The position numbers were made by a program, and so were the translations under genes. The notes beneath the pieces are model-generated. The model was not told where the DNA came from, did no database searches, and was given only the letters and a program-made list of their open reading frames with translations. Shown here one piece after another: positions 53,441 through 63,155 of a DNA stretch of 64,000 nt. Source of the DNA: Pseudarthrobacter raffinosi (lineage in GTDB: Bacteria; Actinomycetota; Actinomycetes; Actinomycetales; Micrococcaceae); NCBI RefSeq assembly GCF_023913735.1, contig NZ_JAMXBH010000010.1, forward strand, positions 124,001-188,000. The letters are read 5' to 3'. Each line of letters begins with the position of its first letter. Position 1 is the first letter of the stretch.

Positions 53441-55171
53441 GTGACTGATTCCACGCTTTTCCTGGCCGGCAACACCCCCGATGCCCCGCGCAGCGACCTC
53501 CCCGGGCTGCTGACGGCGCTCGCCGCGGACCTGCGCCGGGTGGATTACACGCTCGACGGCGTGGCGGGGCTGCTGGGCGAGTCAGCGTACCGCGCGCTGA
53601 ACCGGGACCAGATCATCCCGGCGCTGCTGGCCACCGAAAGCGCCCTTCAGATTGATGCGGCAGGGGGTGAGGCTGCGCACGGTGAGAAGACGACGGCGGC
53701 GCTCGCCGCCGTCGTCCGTCTCTGGCTCCTGGCGGAACCGCAAAAACGGGAAACGCTCGACGCCGCGCTGCCGGGAGTACGGGCGGACGGCCTGGTGGAG
53801 CTGGGGCTGCTCGAGCCCGTGCCCGGCCCAGATCGGCCCGGCCCTGAGCTGCCCGCCGCCGATCAGCCGGCGCAGGACTTGCTGCAGGCGAAAGCGGATC
53901 TGCGGCCGTACGGCTGGGACGCCAATGAGGACGGCAGCGGCGGCGCCGAGCTCTGGGTGGCCAGCGACCTCGCCGCGCACCAGCAGGCCGGCATGCTCCG
54001 GCACGACCACGTGCTGGGGATCGGGCAGGCGTCCACCACGCTGGTGCAGACCACCGTCCGCCGCCACGTCGCCAAGGCCCTGGACCTGGGCACGGGCTGC
54101 GGCATCCAGTCCTTCCACCTCCTGCACCATGCCGAGCACGTGACGGCAACGGACATCTCAACACGGGCGCTGGCCTTCACCCGGTTCAACCTCCTGCTTA
54201 ATGCCGCGGCCCTGCACCTGGACCCGGACAGGTTGGAGGACCGGGTCAGCCTTCGGCTGGGTTCGCTCCTGGAGCCGGTGGCCGGGGAGGAATTCGAGCT
54301 GGTGGTGTCCAACCCGCCGTTTGTGATCACGCCGCGGACCTTGGGCGAGCACGCGTCCGGGCAGTTCACCTACCGTGACGGCGGGCTGCCCGGCGATGAC
54401 ATTGTGTCCTCGCTCGTGGCGGCGCTGCCCGGTGCCCTGGCCCCGGGCGGCACCGCGCAGCTGCTGGGCAACTGGGAAATTCCCGCGGGGACCGAGTGGT
54501 ACATACGGCCCAAGAGCTGGATCGGTCCGGACGCGGATGCCTGGTTCATCCAGCGCGAGCAGGTGGGCCCGGAGCAGTACGCCGAAACGTGGCTGCAGGA
54601 CGCGTCCGAATCCCGCGACCGGAAGCATTACCGGGACGCCTACGCCGCCTACCTGGCGGACTTCGCCTCCCGGAACGTGGCGGGGATCGGCTTCGGGATG
54701 ATCTGGCTGCGCCGGCCGCTGTCGGAATCCGGCGCCGCCTCCATCAGCCGTTTCGAGGAAATCACGTACCCCATTGAGCAGCCCATCGGGCCTCACGTGG
54801 GCGCCGCCGTCGAGCGTTCCGACTGGCTGGCCGCCAACCGCCTGGCGGACGCGCACCTGCTCGTCGCGGACGACGTCACCGAGGAACGCCATCAGCGCCC
54901 CGGCGCCGAGCACCCCGGCGTGATCCTGCTGCGCCAGGGCGCGGGCCTGCGCCGGACCAATCTGCTCACCACCGAACTCGCCGGATTTGTCTCCGCCTCC
55001 GACGGTGACCTCTCCGTCGGCCAGATCATCGGAGCCCTCGCGGCGCTGCTCGGCGGGAGCCTTGCCGGAGAGGGCGGGTTCGACGGCGACGCGTTCCGGA
55101 CCAGGCTGCTCGACGACGTCGCGAACCTGGTCAGCGACGGTTTCCTGGTTCCTTCCGAGCCTGCTGAATAG
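53441..55171 (+). CDS. SAM-dependent methyltransferase, large multi-domain
   Basis: A 576-residue protein. The middle has a class I methyltransferase domain: ALDLGTGCGIQSFHLL (SAM-binding), VTATDISTRALAFTRFN and the catalytic VVSNPPFVITPR, the NPPF type of amide or base methylation. The N-terminal about 180 residues (YRALNRDQIIPALLATE) and C-terminal about 150 residues are extra domains typical of an actinobacterial subgroup next to topA. Target unknown; PrmC/RsmC-like activity on protein or rRNA is the closest known chemistry. Start GTG. Confidence 0.85.
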   Translation: MTDSTLFLAGNTPDAPRSDLPGLLTALAADLRRVDYTLDGVAGLLGESAYRALNRDQIIPALLATESALQIDAAGGEAAHGEKTTAALAAVVRLWLLAEPQKRETLDAALPGVRADGLVELGLLEPVPGPDRPGPELPAADQPAQDLLQAKADLRPYGWDANEDGSGGAELWVASDLAAHQQAGMLRHDHVLGIGQASTTLVQTTVRRHVAKALDLGTGCGIQSFHLLHHAEHVTATDISTRALAFTRFNLLLNAAALHLDPDRLEDRVSLRLGSLLEPVAGEEFELVVSNPPFVITPRTLGEHASGQFTYRDGGLPGDDIVSSLVAALPGALAPGGTAQLLGNWEIPAGTEWYIRPKSWIGPDADAWFIQREQVGPEQYAETWLQDASESRDRKHYRDAYAAYLADFASRNVAGIGFGMIWLRRPLSESGAASISRFEEITYPIEQPIGPHVGAAVERSDWLAANRLADAHLLVADDVTEERHQRPGAEHPGVILLRQGAGLRRTNLLTTELAGFVSASDGDLSVGQIIGALAALLGGSLAGEGGFDGDAFRTRLLDDVANLVSDGFLVPSEPAE

Positions 55172-55182
55172 CGGTTTGGCGG

Positions 55183-55212
55183 GCCCCGGAACACCCCAAA
55201 TCGGGGTCCCGG
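55183..55212 (+). terminator. Probable terminator after the methyltransferase gene
   Basis: An imperfect GC stem around ACCCC-AAATC-GGGGT, extended by CCGG/CCGG, lies 12 bp after the stop codon. No U tract. Confidence 0.4.
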
Positions 55213-55327
55213 ATGTGCCTGATGAGTCAACGGGTTTTCCACATGAATGCGCACTATTGTCCAAAATATGGTGAACTAGGCCAATATGGGCTCATCTGCC
55301 CGAGCAACCTTTTTCTGTAGGAGCACC

Positions 55328-58057
55328 GTGCCAAGCAAGGCCAAAACAGGCAAGAAACTCGTGATTGTGGAGTCTCCGGCCAAGAGCAAGACCATCGCCA
55401 AGTACCTCGGCGAGGGCTTCATCGTAGAGGCCTCCATTGGTCACATCCGCGACCTGCCGCAGCCGTCTGAGCTTCCTGCAGAACTGAAGAAAACCTCGGT
55501 GGGCAAGTTCGCCGTCGACATCGAAAACGACTTCAAACCGTATTACGTGGTGTCCGCGGACAAGCGGAAAAAGGTCACCGAGCTGAAGGCCGCGCTCAAG
55601 GATGCCGACGCCCTCTATCTCGCAACCGATGGGGACCGCGAGGGCGAGGCCATCGCGTGGCACCTGCTGGAAGTGCTCAAGCCCAAGGTCCCCGTGTACC
55701 GGATGACGTTCGGCGAAATCACCAAGGAAGCCATTCACCGCGCCATGGACAACCTGCGCGATGTTGATACCGCCCTGGTGGACGCCCAGGAAACCCGCCG
55801 CGTCCTGGACCGGCTCTACGGCTACGAGATTTCCCCCGTGCTCTGGCGCAAGGTTGCCCGCGGCCTGTCCGCCGGGCGCGTCCAGTCCGTGGTCACCCGC
55901 ATGGTGGTGGACCGTGAACGCGAACGCATGGCCTTCAAGGCCGCCTCGTACTGGGACCTGACGGGCCAGTTCGGCGCCGGTTCCGGTTCGTTCAAGGCGA
56001 AACTCGCTGCGGTTGACGGGGCCAAGGTCGCTTCGGGCAGGGACTTTAACGACGACGGTGTCCTCACGTCGCGCAATGCCGCGCACCTCAACGAGGAACT
56101 CGCCACGTCACTGGCCGCCGGTCTCCAGGATGCGGACTTCCGCGTCCGGTCCGTGGATACCAAGCCGTACACACGCCGTCCGGCGGCGCCGTTCACCACT
56201 TCCACGCTGCAGCAAGAGGCCGGCCGCAAGCTCCGCTTCTCCTCAAAGAGCACCATGCAGGTGGCCCAGCGGCTGTACGAAAACGGCTACATCACCTATA
56301 TGCGTACCGACTCCTCGGCGCTGAGCGACGAAGCCGTCACGGCCGCCCGCCGCCAGGCCTCCGAGCTGTACGGCCCGGAGTACATCCCGGCGTCGCCCCG
56401 CGTGTACACCAGCAAGGCTGCGAACGCGCAGGAAGCCCACGAGGCCATCCGCCCCGCCGGTGACTCCTTCCGCACCCCGGCGCAGGTGGCCAAGCAGCTC
56501 TCCGGCGACGAGTTCCGCCTGTACGAACTGATCTGGAAGCGCACCGTCGCATCCCAGATGGGTGACGCCAAGGGCTCGACGGCGACCATCCGCCTGGGTG
56601 CCGTGGCCACCGATGGCCGGGACGCTGAGTTCTCCGCCTCCGGTACCGTCATCACGTTCCCGGGCTTCCTGGCCGCCTATGAAGAAGGCAAGGACGAAAG
56701 CCGCGGGGACGACGACTCCGACGAAGCCCGGCGGCTGCCGAACGTGGCCAAGGACGATGCCCTCACGGCGTCGGACATTGTGGCTGTGGGCCACGAAACC
56801 TCGCCGCCTCCGCGCTTCACCGAAGCGTCGCTGACCGCCGAGCTGGAAAAGAAGGGCATCGGCCGCCCGTCGACCTACGCCTCCACCATTTCCACCATCC
56901 AGGACCGCGGCTACGTCCGGAAGCAGGGTTCCGCGCTGGTGCCCAGCTGGATCGCGTTCTCCGTGATCCGCCTGCTTGAGCAGCACTTCACGGACTATGT
57001 GGACTACGAGTTCACGGCGGACATGGAAGGCGACCTGGACAAGATCGCCAACGGCCAAGCCGTTGGGTCCGCCTGGCTCAAGCACTTCTACTACGGCGAA
57101 GACTCCGACCCGGGCCTGCTCAGCATCGTGAACAACCTGGGCGAGATCGACGCCCGGGAAATCAACTCCATTCCCATCACGGATGAGATCACGCTGCGGG
57201 TGGGCAAATTCGGCCCGTACCTGGAAAGCTCCGCTGCCACGGTGGACGCCAAGACCGGCGAAATCGTGGAGAACTCCCGCGCCAACGTCCCCGAGGACCT
57301 GGCGCCGGACGAACTGACGGCGGCGAAGGCCATCGAACTGATGGAAACGGCTGCGCCGGAAGAACGCGTACTGGGCGACGACCCTCACACCGGCCACAGC
57401 GTTGTCGCCAAGAACGGCCGCTACGGCGCGTACGTCACCGAAGTCATCCCGGAGATGACCGAGGAACAGCTGGCCAACCAGCCCGTGGAGTACTACAAGA
57501 ACGGCAAGCCGAAGCCGCCGAAAAAGCCCGTCAAGGCCAAGCCGCGCACCGGTTCGCTGTTCGCGTCCATGACCGTGGATTCCGTGACCCTGGACGAAGC
57601 GCTGCAGCTGATGAGCCTGCCCCGCGCCCTGGGTGAGGACGCCGAAGGCAACCTCATCACGGTGCAGAACGGCCGCTTCGGTCCGTACCTGAAGAAGGGC
57701 ACGGACTCCCGCTCCATCGGCACCGAAGAGGAAATCTTCACCATCACGCTGGAGCAGGCACTGGAGATCTACTCCCAGCCCAAGCAGCGCGGCGCCCGTG
57801 CCGCGGTGGCCCCGCTGGCCGAGTTCGGACCGGACCCCGTTTCCGAGAAGAACATCGTGGTGAAGGAAGGCCGCTTCGGCCCGTACATCACCGACGGCAT
57901 CACCAACATCACCGTCCCGCGGTCCACGTCGCTGGAGGAACTGACCCGCGAACAAGCCATTGAACTCCTCGCCGAGAAGCGGGCCAAGGGTCCGGTCAAG
58001 CGCGCCACAACGGCCCGCAAGGCCCCGGCCAAGAAGAAGGCTCCAGCTAAAAAATAA
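55328..58057 (+). CDS. topA: DNA topoisomerase I
   Basis: A 909-residue type IA topoisomerase. The Toprim start is KLVIVESPAKSKTIAKYLG with acidic triad region LATDGDREGEAIAWHLLE; the catalytic tyrosine is in GYITYMRTDSSALS (about residue 324). The C-terminal part has several beta repeats of the form GRFGPYL or GRYGAYV instead of zinc fingers, and a Lys-rich tail (KAPAKKKAPAKK), as in actinobacteria. GTG 55328 has AGGAG seven bases upstream. Essential for relaxing negative supercoils. Confidence 0.96.
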   Translation: MPSKAKTGKKLVIVESPAKSKTIAKYLGEGFIVEASIGHIRDLPQPSELPAELKKTSVGKFAVDIENDFKPYYVVSADKRKKVTELKAALKDADALYLATDGDREGEAIAWHLLEVLKPKVPVYRMTFGEITKEAIHRAMDNLRDVDTALVDAQETRRVLDRLYGYEISPVLWRKVARGLSAGRVQSVVTRMVVDRERERMAFKAASYWDLTGQFGAGSGSFKAKLAAVDGAKVASGRDFNDDGVLTSRNAAHLNEELATSLAAGLQDADFRVRSVDTKPYTRRPAAPFTTSTLQQEAGRKLRFSSKSTMQVAQRLYENGYITYMRTDSSALSDEAVTAARRQASELYGPEYIPASPRVYTSKAANAQEAHEAIRPAGDSFRTPAQVAKQLSGDEFRLYELIWKRTVASQMGDAKGSTATIRLGAVATDGRDAEFSASGTVITFPGFLAAYEEGKDESRGDDDSDEARRLPNVAKDDALTASDIVAVGHETSPPPRFTEASLTAELEKKGIGRPSTYASTISTIQDRGYVRKQGSALVPSWIAFSVIRLLEQHFTDYVDYEFTADMEGDLDKIANGQAVGSAWLKHFYYGEDSDPGLLSIVNNLGEIDAREINSIPITDEITLRVGKFGPYLESSAATVDAKTGEIVENSRANVPEDLAPDELTAAKAIELMETAAPEERVLGDDPHTGHSVVAKNGRYGAYVTEVIPEMTEEQLANQPVEYYKNGKPKPPKKPVKAKPRTGSLFASMTVDSVTLDEALQLMSLPRALGEDAEGNLITVQNGRFGPYLKKGTDSRSIGTEEEIFTITLEQALEIYSQPKQRGARAAVAPLAEFGPDPVSEKNIVVKEGRFGPYITDGITNITVPRSTSLEELTREQAIELLAEKRAKGPVKRATTARKAPAKKKAPAKK

Positions 58058-58116
58058 GCGCCGGGTGTTCGGTCGGCCCAACTCCGCCCTGTGGTGGAGC
58101 CGGTTGAAACAGTAGA

Positions 58117-58253
58117 AAACGGGAGGGGAGGAATCCGGCAGCGTGCGTCTAAGGTGGGCCCACTGCGACGGGGTTCCCTGGCCGAGCTTGCGAGGTTAGG
58201 GAGTCGCTGGGGAGGAACGAGCGAGCACGCCGAGGATTTCGCTCCTCCCGTTT
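58117..58253. repeat. MITE-like element with imperfect terminal inverted repeats
   Basis: AAACGGGAGGGGAGGAATCC (58117-58136) and the complement of GGATTTCGCTCCTCCCGTTT (58234-58253) agree at 17 of 20 positions, and a further GCGTGC block is shared just inside. No coding sequence is inside the 137 bp. No target duplication is evident. Confidence 0.55.
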
Positions 58254-58293
58254 GCGGTTTGCGCCGGGCTCTCCAACGTGGTCGAGTAGATAC

Positions 58294-58746
58294 ATGACTG
58301 AACAGCCCGGCACAGCCGATCTCACGCCGCTCAACGAACTCGAAGAGAAGCTCGCCCTGGGCGGCCAGCCCGAGGGCAGCCCGGTGGACGTCATCCTGTC
58401 CTTCCTCAACAGCGAGGTCTACGTCATCAGCACTGACGGGATCGAGGGGGAGGATTCCCAGGTGGAGCCGCTGGTATTGGCGAACGCCGACGGCGAGCCC
58501 GTCCTTGCGGTGTTCTCGCACCCCAGCCGCGTTGACGAGCAGTATCTTGAGGCGGCCCCGAACGTCCTGGGGACCCAGGGTGCAGCCATCATCGCCAACA
58601 TTGGCGAGGAATTGGGCATGGTGATCAACCCCGGCGCTGCGTACGGGTTTGAGATCAACCCGGAGGGCGTCGCCAACATCAAGCGCGACTTCAAGCGGGC
58701 GGATGAGCTTCCCGACGGCGCACCCGAGGACGCCTCCGCAAACTGA
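58294..58746 (+). CDS. SseB-family protein
   Basis: A 150-residue protein with the SseB N-terminal fold: LNELEEKLALGG, VDVILSFLNSEVYVIST, PLVLANADGEPVLAVFSHP and MVINPGAAYGFEINPEGVANI. Function of such short SseB-like proteins is unknown in actinobacteria. Cytosolic, acidic. ATG 58294; it lies between the MITE-like element and the Ppx/GppA gene 52 bp downstream. Confidence 0.85.
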   Translation: MTEQPGTADLTPLNELEEKLALGGQPEGSPVDVILSFLNSEVYVISTDGIEGEDSQVEPLVLANADGEPVLAVFSHPSRVDEQYLEAAPNVLGTQGAAIIANIGEELGMVINPGAAYGFEINPEGVANIKRDFKRADELPDGAPEDASAN

Positions 58747-58798
58747 CATCTTTAGTACAGGTTGTGAGTGAGGGCCCGGGCGGGGGAATAATGGCAGG

Positions 58799-59803
58799 AT
58801 GCGGCTAGGCGTCCTTGATATCGGGTCAAACACTGTCCACCTTCTCCTGGTGGATGCCCACCCTGGCGCGCGTCCGGTGCCTTTTGCGTCGCACAAACGG
58901 CCCATATCCCTGGTCCAATACCTGGATACCGACGGCAACATCACCGACGAAGGGCAGCACGAGCTGACCGAATTCGTCCTTGAAGCCTGGGAGTTTGCCG
59001 CCAGGCACAAAGCGGACGACCTTCTGGCTTTCTGTACGTCTGCCATCCGTGAAGCCACTAACGGCCCTGCAGTGCTGGCCCGGGTCAAGCACGAAACCAC
59101 TGTCACCCTGCAGGAACTGACCGGCAGCGAAGAAGCCTCCATGACCTTCTTCGCCGTCCGCCGCTGGTACGGCTGGGGTGCGGGCCCGATCCTGAACCTG
59201 GACATCGGCGGCGGCTCCTTCGAAATGGCCTTCGGGCAGGACGAACTGCCCGAAGTGGCCACTTCGGTGCCGCTGGGCGCCAGCCGCCTGACCCGCGACT
59301 GGCTGGCTGAGGACCCGCCTTCCGCCAAGAGCGTCAAAGAGCTGCGCCGCTACATCCGGGCCACCCTCGCCCCGGCGGTCAGGCAGTTCGACGGCCTGGG
59401 CCGCGCCAACGTTGTGGCTGGAACCTCCAAGACCTTCCGGTCGCTCGCCAGGGTCGCCGGAGCAGCCCCGAGCGCAGCAGGGCCCTACGTGAAGCGCACA
59501 CTTAACGCCACGGATCTGGGCGTGTGGGCGCAGCGCATTTCAGCCATGAAGTCCGAGGACCGGCTCTTTCTGCCCGGCGTGTCAGAGGCCCGCGCGCACC
59601 AACTGCTCGCCGGGGCTCTGGTGGCCGAGGCTGCCTTGGAAATGTTCAAGTTCAAGAAGATCAGGATCTGCCCGTGGGCGCTGCGTGAAGGGCTGATCCT
59701 GCGCCGGCTCGACCAGCTGGTATTCGCCGGTCCGCTGGATCCGGCCCCGCATATCATGGAGCCCGCCGCGGCACGCCAGACGATCGAGGCTTCACCCGCC
59801 TAA
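58799..59803 (+). CDS. Ppx/GppA-family phosphatase
   Basis: A 334-residue protein of the actin-like ATPase fold. The phosphate loops are LGVLDIGSNTVHLLLVD at the N-terminus and ILNLDIGGGSFEMAFG near residue 135. Members degrade polyphosphate or pppGpp; which one applies here cannot be told. Length is normal for the actinobacterial short form with no HD domain. Confidence 0.92.
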   Translation: MRLGVLDIGSNTVHLLLVDAHPGARPVPFASHKRPISLVQYLDTDGNITDEGQHELTEFVLEAWEFAARHKADDLLAFCTSAIREATNGPAVLARVKHETTVTLQELTGSEEASMTFFAVRRWYGWGAGPILNLDIGGGSFEMAFGQDELPEVATSVPLGASRLTRDWLAEDPPSAKSVKELRRYIRATLAPAVRQFDGLGRANVVAGTSKTFRSLARVAGAAPSAAGPYVKRTLNATDLGVWAQRISAMKSEDRLFLPGVSEARAHQLLAGALVAEAALEMFKFKKIRICPWALREGLILRRLDQLVFAGPLDPAPHIMEPAAARQTIEASPA

Positions 59804-59840
59804 GGCCCGCCGCGGCTTGAAAACAGCGTTAACGCGAAAG

Positions 59841-60059
59841 CGCCGGCGTCCACAGCAGGAAAATGGGGGAAAACCTGCTGCAAACCACCGGCGCCTCGGG
59901 CAAACATCCCCATGCTTGCCGCATCACTCGCACCCTCAATGAGGTAATAACTACGTTAGGCGGCGAAGTTGTGTGCAAGCTGCAGCGAACATGGGAGTCG
60001 GCTGTGAATCGGTTTCGGCGGGTTCCCGGTTTTTCCGATTCGTTTCCATTTCTGAAACG
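59841..60059 (+). other. Hairpin-rich intergenic leader before proC
   Basis: Nested stems: GCGCCGG (59841-59847) with CCGGCGC (59889-59895) enclose CAGCAGG (59854-59860) with CCTGCTG (59875-59881). Two more follow: GAATCGG/CCGATTC (60006-60012, 60035-60041) and CGTTTC/GAAACG (60041-60046, 60054-60059). The first may be the Ppx terminator; the last two lie just before proC. Confidence 0.45.
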
Positions 60060-60086
60060 GCCCACCCGAACTGCAATGATGGAAGC

Positions 60087-60920
60087 ATGAGCAACCGAAT
60101 CGCCTTCCTGGGCTGTGGATCCATGAACGAAGCCATCCTGTCCGGCCTCCTGGCCGCCGGGACGGACCCCGCCGACGTCATAGCCACAGTCAGGCGTGCG
60201 GAACGCGCCGAGGAGCTGGCTTTGCGCCACCACGGCATCACGGCCGTCGCTGGCGAAGAGGAACCGGACAACAACAAAGACGCGGCCAAGGGCTCCACGG
60301 TGGTGATCCTTGGCGTCAAACCCGTGGGCACCGTCGACCTGGCGCGCGAGATCAGCCGCTCCCTGTCCCCGAAGGCCATCGTTGTCAGCGTGGCCGCAGC
60401 CGTGTCGCTGGCGCAACTGGAAGCTGCGCTGCCTCCCGGACAGCCGGTGATCCGCGCTATGCCGAACACCCCTGCCAAGCTGGGCCGCGGCGTCGTGTCC
60501 GTCTCACCCGGAACCAACTGCACGCCGGAACAGCTCCAGACCGTCAAGGACATCCTTCGGGCCACTGGCACTGTGGTGGAGGTGCGCGAGGATCAGGTAG
60601 ATGCGTTGTCGGCCATCAGCGGCTCGGGTCCCGCCTACGCGTTCTACCTGGCCGAGGCCATGGCAGCTGCCGGCGTCGAGCTGGGCCTGGATCCCGAGTT
60701 GTCGCTGCTCCTTGCGCGGGAGACAGTCGCAGGCGCGGGCTTCATGCTGGCCGAGCCGGGCGCCGATCCCTCGGCCCTGCGCAAGGGAGTGACCAGCCCC
60801 AACGGAACCACAGAAAGGGCCATCGCCACCTTCGACGACCGGGGCATTCCGGCCATCATCGCCGCCGGCGCCCGCGCCGCAGCGGACCGCTCCGCAGAGA
60901 TCACCAGGCAGCTCGGCTGA
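60087..60920 (+). CDS. proC: Pyrroline-5-carboxylate reductase
   Basis: A 277-residue enzyme for the last step of proline synthesis, with NAD(P)H. Rossmann start is IAFLGCGSMNEAILSGLL; the family signature is SALSGSGPAYAFYLAEAM-like (here ISGSGPAYAFYLAEAMAAAG near residue 178), and the end has LRKGVTSPNGTTERAI. ATG 60087 with GGAAG upstream; earlier frames are rejected. Convergent with the potassium genes. Confidence 0.95.
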   Translation: MSNRIAFLGCGSMNEAILSGLLAAGTDPADVIATVRRAERAEELALRHHGITAVAGEEEPDNNKDAAKGSTVVILGVKPVGTVDLAREISRSLSPKAIVVSVAAAVSLAQLEAALPPGQPVIRAMPNTPAKLGRGVVSVSPGTNCTPEQLQTVKDILRATGTVVEVREDQVDALSAISGSGPAYAFYLAEAMAAAGVELGLDPELSLLLARETVAGAGFMLAEPGADPSALRKGVTSPNGTTERAIATFDDRGIPAIIAAGARAAADRSAEITRQLG

Positions 60921-60938
60921 CATCTTCGCGGGTGGGGA

Positions 60939-61625
60939 CTACGGCCGCGCCGCGAACCGTTCCAGCAGGTCCACGTGCCCGGACACGATCAGCATGTCGC
61001 GGGCGGACACCTTGGTTTCCGGGCGGGCGTAGGTGAAGTCCTCGCCGGGCGACTTCACGCCCACGATGGTCACGCCATACTTGGAACGCACCTTGGACTC
61101 ATCCAGTGTGAAGCCCACCGTCTCGCGCGGCGGGTACATTTTCACGATGGCGAAGTCGTCGTCGAACTCGATGAAGTCCAGCATGCGGCCGGAGACCAGG
61201 TGTGCGGCACGGACGCCGGCGTCGGCCTCGGGGTAGATCACGTGGTTCGCGCCGATCCGGGTGAGGATCTTGCCGTGTGATGGCGTGATGGCCTTGACCC
61301 AGAGGTGCTCGATGCCCAGGTCCACCAGGTTCACGGTGATCAGCACGGAGGACTCGATCGAGGTGCCCACGCCACAAACGGCGGAGCTGAACTCCTGTGC
61401 ACCGAGCTGGCGCAGCGCATCAATATTGGTGGCGTCCGCCTCCACCACGTGGGTGAGGAGCGGCGCCCACTTCTGGACCAGGTTCCGGTCGCGTTCGATC
61501 GCCAGCACCTCGCGGCCCTGTTTCACGAGCTGCTCGGCTGTGGACGAGCCGAAGCGGCCCAGCCCGATCACCAGGACCGGCGCGTTGTGGGCGGGGCGGT
61601 TGGGGGCGCCTGAGGAATTAGCCAA
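60939..61625 (-). CDS. TrkA-family potassium uptake regulator
   Basis: A 228-residue cytosolic gating subunit. TrkA-N Rossmann start is VLVIGLGRFGSSTAEQLVKQ with acidic end of strand two (VLAIERD), binding NAD(H)/ATP; a TrkA-C domain forms the end. The start is TTG 61625 (GAGAGG seven bases upstream), overlapping the TrkH stop by eight bases. It regulates the TrkH channel encoded just before it. Confidence 0.92.
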   Translation of the reverse strand: MANSSGAPNRPAHNAPVLVIGLGRFGSSTAEQLVKQGREVLAIERDRNLVQKWAPLLTHVVEADATNIDALRQLGAQEFSSAVCGVGTSIESSVLITVNLVDLGIEHLWVKAITPSHGKILTRIGANHVIYPEADAGVRAAHLVSGRMLDFIEFDDDFAIVKMYPPRETVGFTLDESKVRSKYGVTIVGVKSPGEDFTYARPETKVSARDMLIVSGHVDLLERFAARP

Positions 61626-63051
61626 TGATGGGCCTCTCTTCCGGGTAGTGGTACAGCTGGCTGCGCTGGCGCAGGGCCAGGCCAGCTGCAAGGGTGACAG
61701 TGCCGACGCGGCCCGCGAACATCAGGGCGGTGAGGACATACACGCCCGACGGCGGCAGTTCGGCACTGAGGTTTGTGCTCAGTCCCACGGTGGCAAAGGC
61801 TGAAATGGTTTCGAACAGCACGCGGTCCAGGGATGCGCCGCTGATCTGCAGCAGCAGGAACGCTGAGACGGAGACCAACGTGGCGCCGGCGACGATCACT
61901 GAGATGGCCACCCGCATGGTGCCCTGCGGGATGGTCCGGCCATACACCTTCACGTCGGAGTCGCCGCGGGCCTCCGCGGCGATGGCGAGGAACATCACGG
62001 CGATGGTGGTCACCTTGATGCCGCCCGCCGTGGACGCCGAACCGCCGCCGGCGAACATCAGCGCGTCCGTCAGCAGCATGGTGGTGGATTCCATGTGGTT
62101 CTGGTCCACCAGGTTGAACCCGCCCGAGCGGGTCATGACGGAGGCGAAGAGGGAGTGCGTGATCTTGTCGCCGAGGTCCATGTGGCCGATGGTCCGGGCG
62201 TTGTCCCACTCCATCAGCGCCCACAGCAGCGTGCCGGCGGCCAGCAGGATGAAGGACACCTGGATGGTGAGCTTGGTGTGGAGATTCCACTTTTTCCAGT
62301 TGAGCCCATTCTGCTGCAGGACCATGACCACGGGAAAACCCAGGCTGCCCAGGAACACGCCGAGCATCAGCGGGATGAGGATCCACAGGTCGGTCTCGTA
62401 CGGCACAATGCCATCCGAATGCGGGGTGAAGCCGGCGTTGTTGAAGGAGGAAATTGAGTAGAAGACTCCATGCCATACCGACTGCCAGAAGGGCTCGCCC
62501 AACGTCATGAACCGGGGGATCAGCGCCAGCGCCAGGACGCCCTCGATTACCACGGAGGTCACGATGACGATCCGCAGCAGAGTACCCACTTCACCGAGCC
62601 GGCCGGCGTTGTTCATGGCTTCCTGCGCGATGAGCTTGCCGCGGACGCCAAGCTTCTTGCTCACCATGAGGGCCAGCAGCGACGCGAGGGTCAGGGTTCC
62701 CAAGCCGCCCACAAAGATGCCGATCAGGATGACCAGCTGGCCGAAGAAGGACCAGTGCACCGCCGTCGAAACAACCGTCAGACCGGTCACGCAGACCGCG
62801 GACACCGCGGTGAACAATGCCTGGTGTATCGGAGTGGCCGTACCGGTGGCGGAAGAGATGGGCAGCGAGAGGAAGAACGTGAACACCAGGCAGACCGCGC
62901 CGAAGGCGCTCAGGGCAAGCCGGGCGGGCGACGTATTGGCAATATCGTCAACGAAGTCGCGTACGCGGGTGAAGATCCAGAGACCTTCGCGCTCCGGTGC
63001 GGCGGGGTGCCAGCTTGCCGGGTTCCGGGGCCTCGACTGGCGTTGCGTCAT
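61618..63051 (-). CDS. TrkH-family potassium uptake channel
   Basis: A 477-residue membrane protein with about ten helices and the repeated pore-loop pattern with glycine filters, seen for example as AVSAVCVTGLTVV, SSFNNAGFT, TRSGGFNL and SAFATVGLS. It conducts potassium (or sodium) inward together with the TrkA-like subunit. I chose ATG 63051 (MTQRQSRPRNP) with GAGG upstream instead of a start at 63162. First gene of the pair. Confidence 0.92.
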   Translation of the reverse strand: MTQRQSRPRNPASWHPAAPEREGLWIFTRVRDFVDDIANTSPARLALSAFGAVCLVFTFFLSLPISSATGTATPIHQALFTAVSAVCVTGLTVVSTAVHWSFFGQLVILIGIFVGGLGTLTLASLLALMVSKKLGVRGKLIAQEAMNNAGRLGEVGTLLRIVIVTSVVIEGVLALALIPRFMTLGEPFWQSVWHGVFYSISSFNNAGFTPHSDGIVPYETDLWILIPLMLGVFLGSLGFPVVMVLQQNGLNWKKWNLHTKLTIQVSFILLAAGTLLWALMEWDNARTIGHMDLGDKITHSLFASVMTRSGGFNLVDQNHMESTTMLLTDALMFAGGGSASTAGGIKVTTIAVMFLAIAAEARGDSDVKVYGRTIPQGTMRVAISVIVAGATLVSVSAFLLLQISGASLDRVLFETISAFATVGLSTNLSAELPPSGVYVLTALMFAGRVGTVTLAAGLALRQRSQLYHYPEERPIIG

Positions 63052-63155
63052 GGGGGGCTTTTCCTCGGTTGAAACTGTTTCCTCCAGTAGTAAACCACTA
63101 ATGCCCGCGTAATGGCCGGGCTGGGGCAGTGGCGTCCTCCGGTAGCCTGTCATTG

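Noticed and set aside
56243-58081. 612-codon minus-strand frame opposite topA
   Set aside because: Shadow of topA; Arg/Gly/His-rich with no motif.
59863-60090. 75-codon ORF between Ppx/GppA and proC
   Set aside because: No ribosome site or family pattern, it overlaps the proC start, and the DNA is rich in hairpins, so RNA structure is a better explanation.
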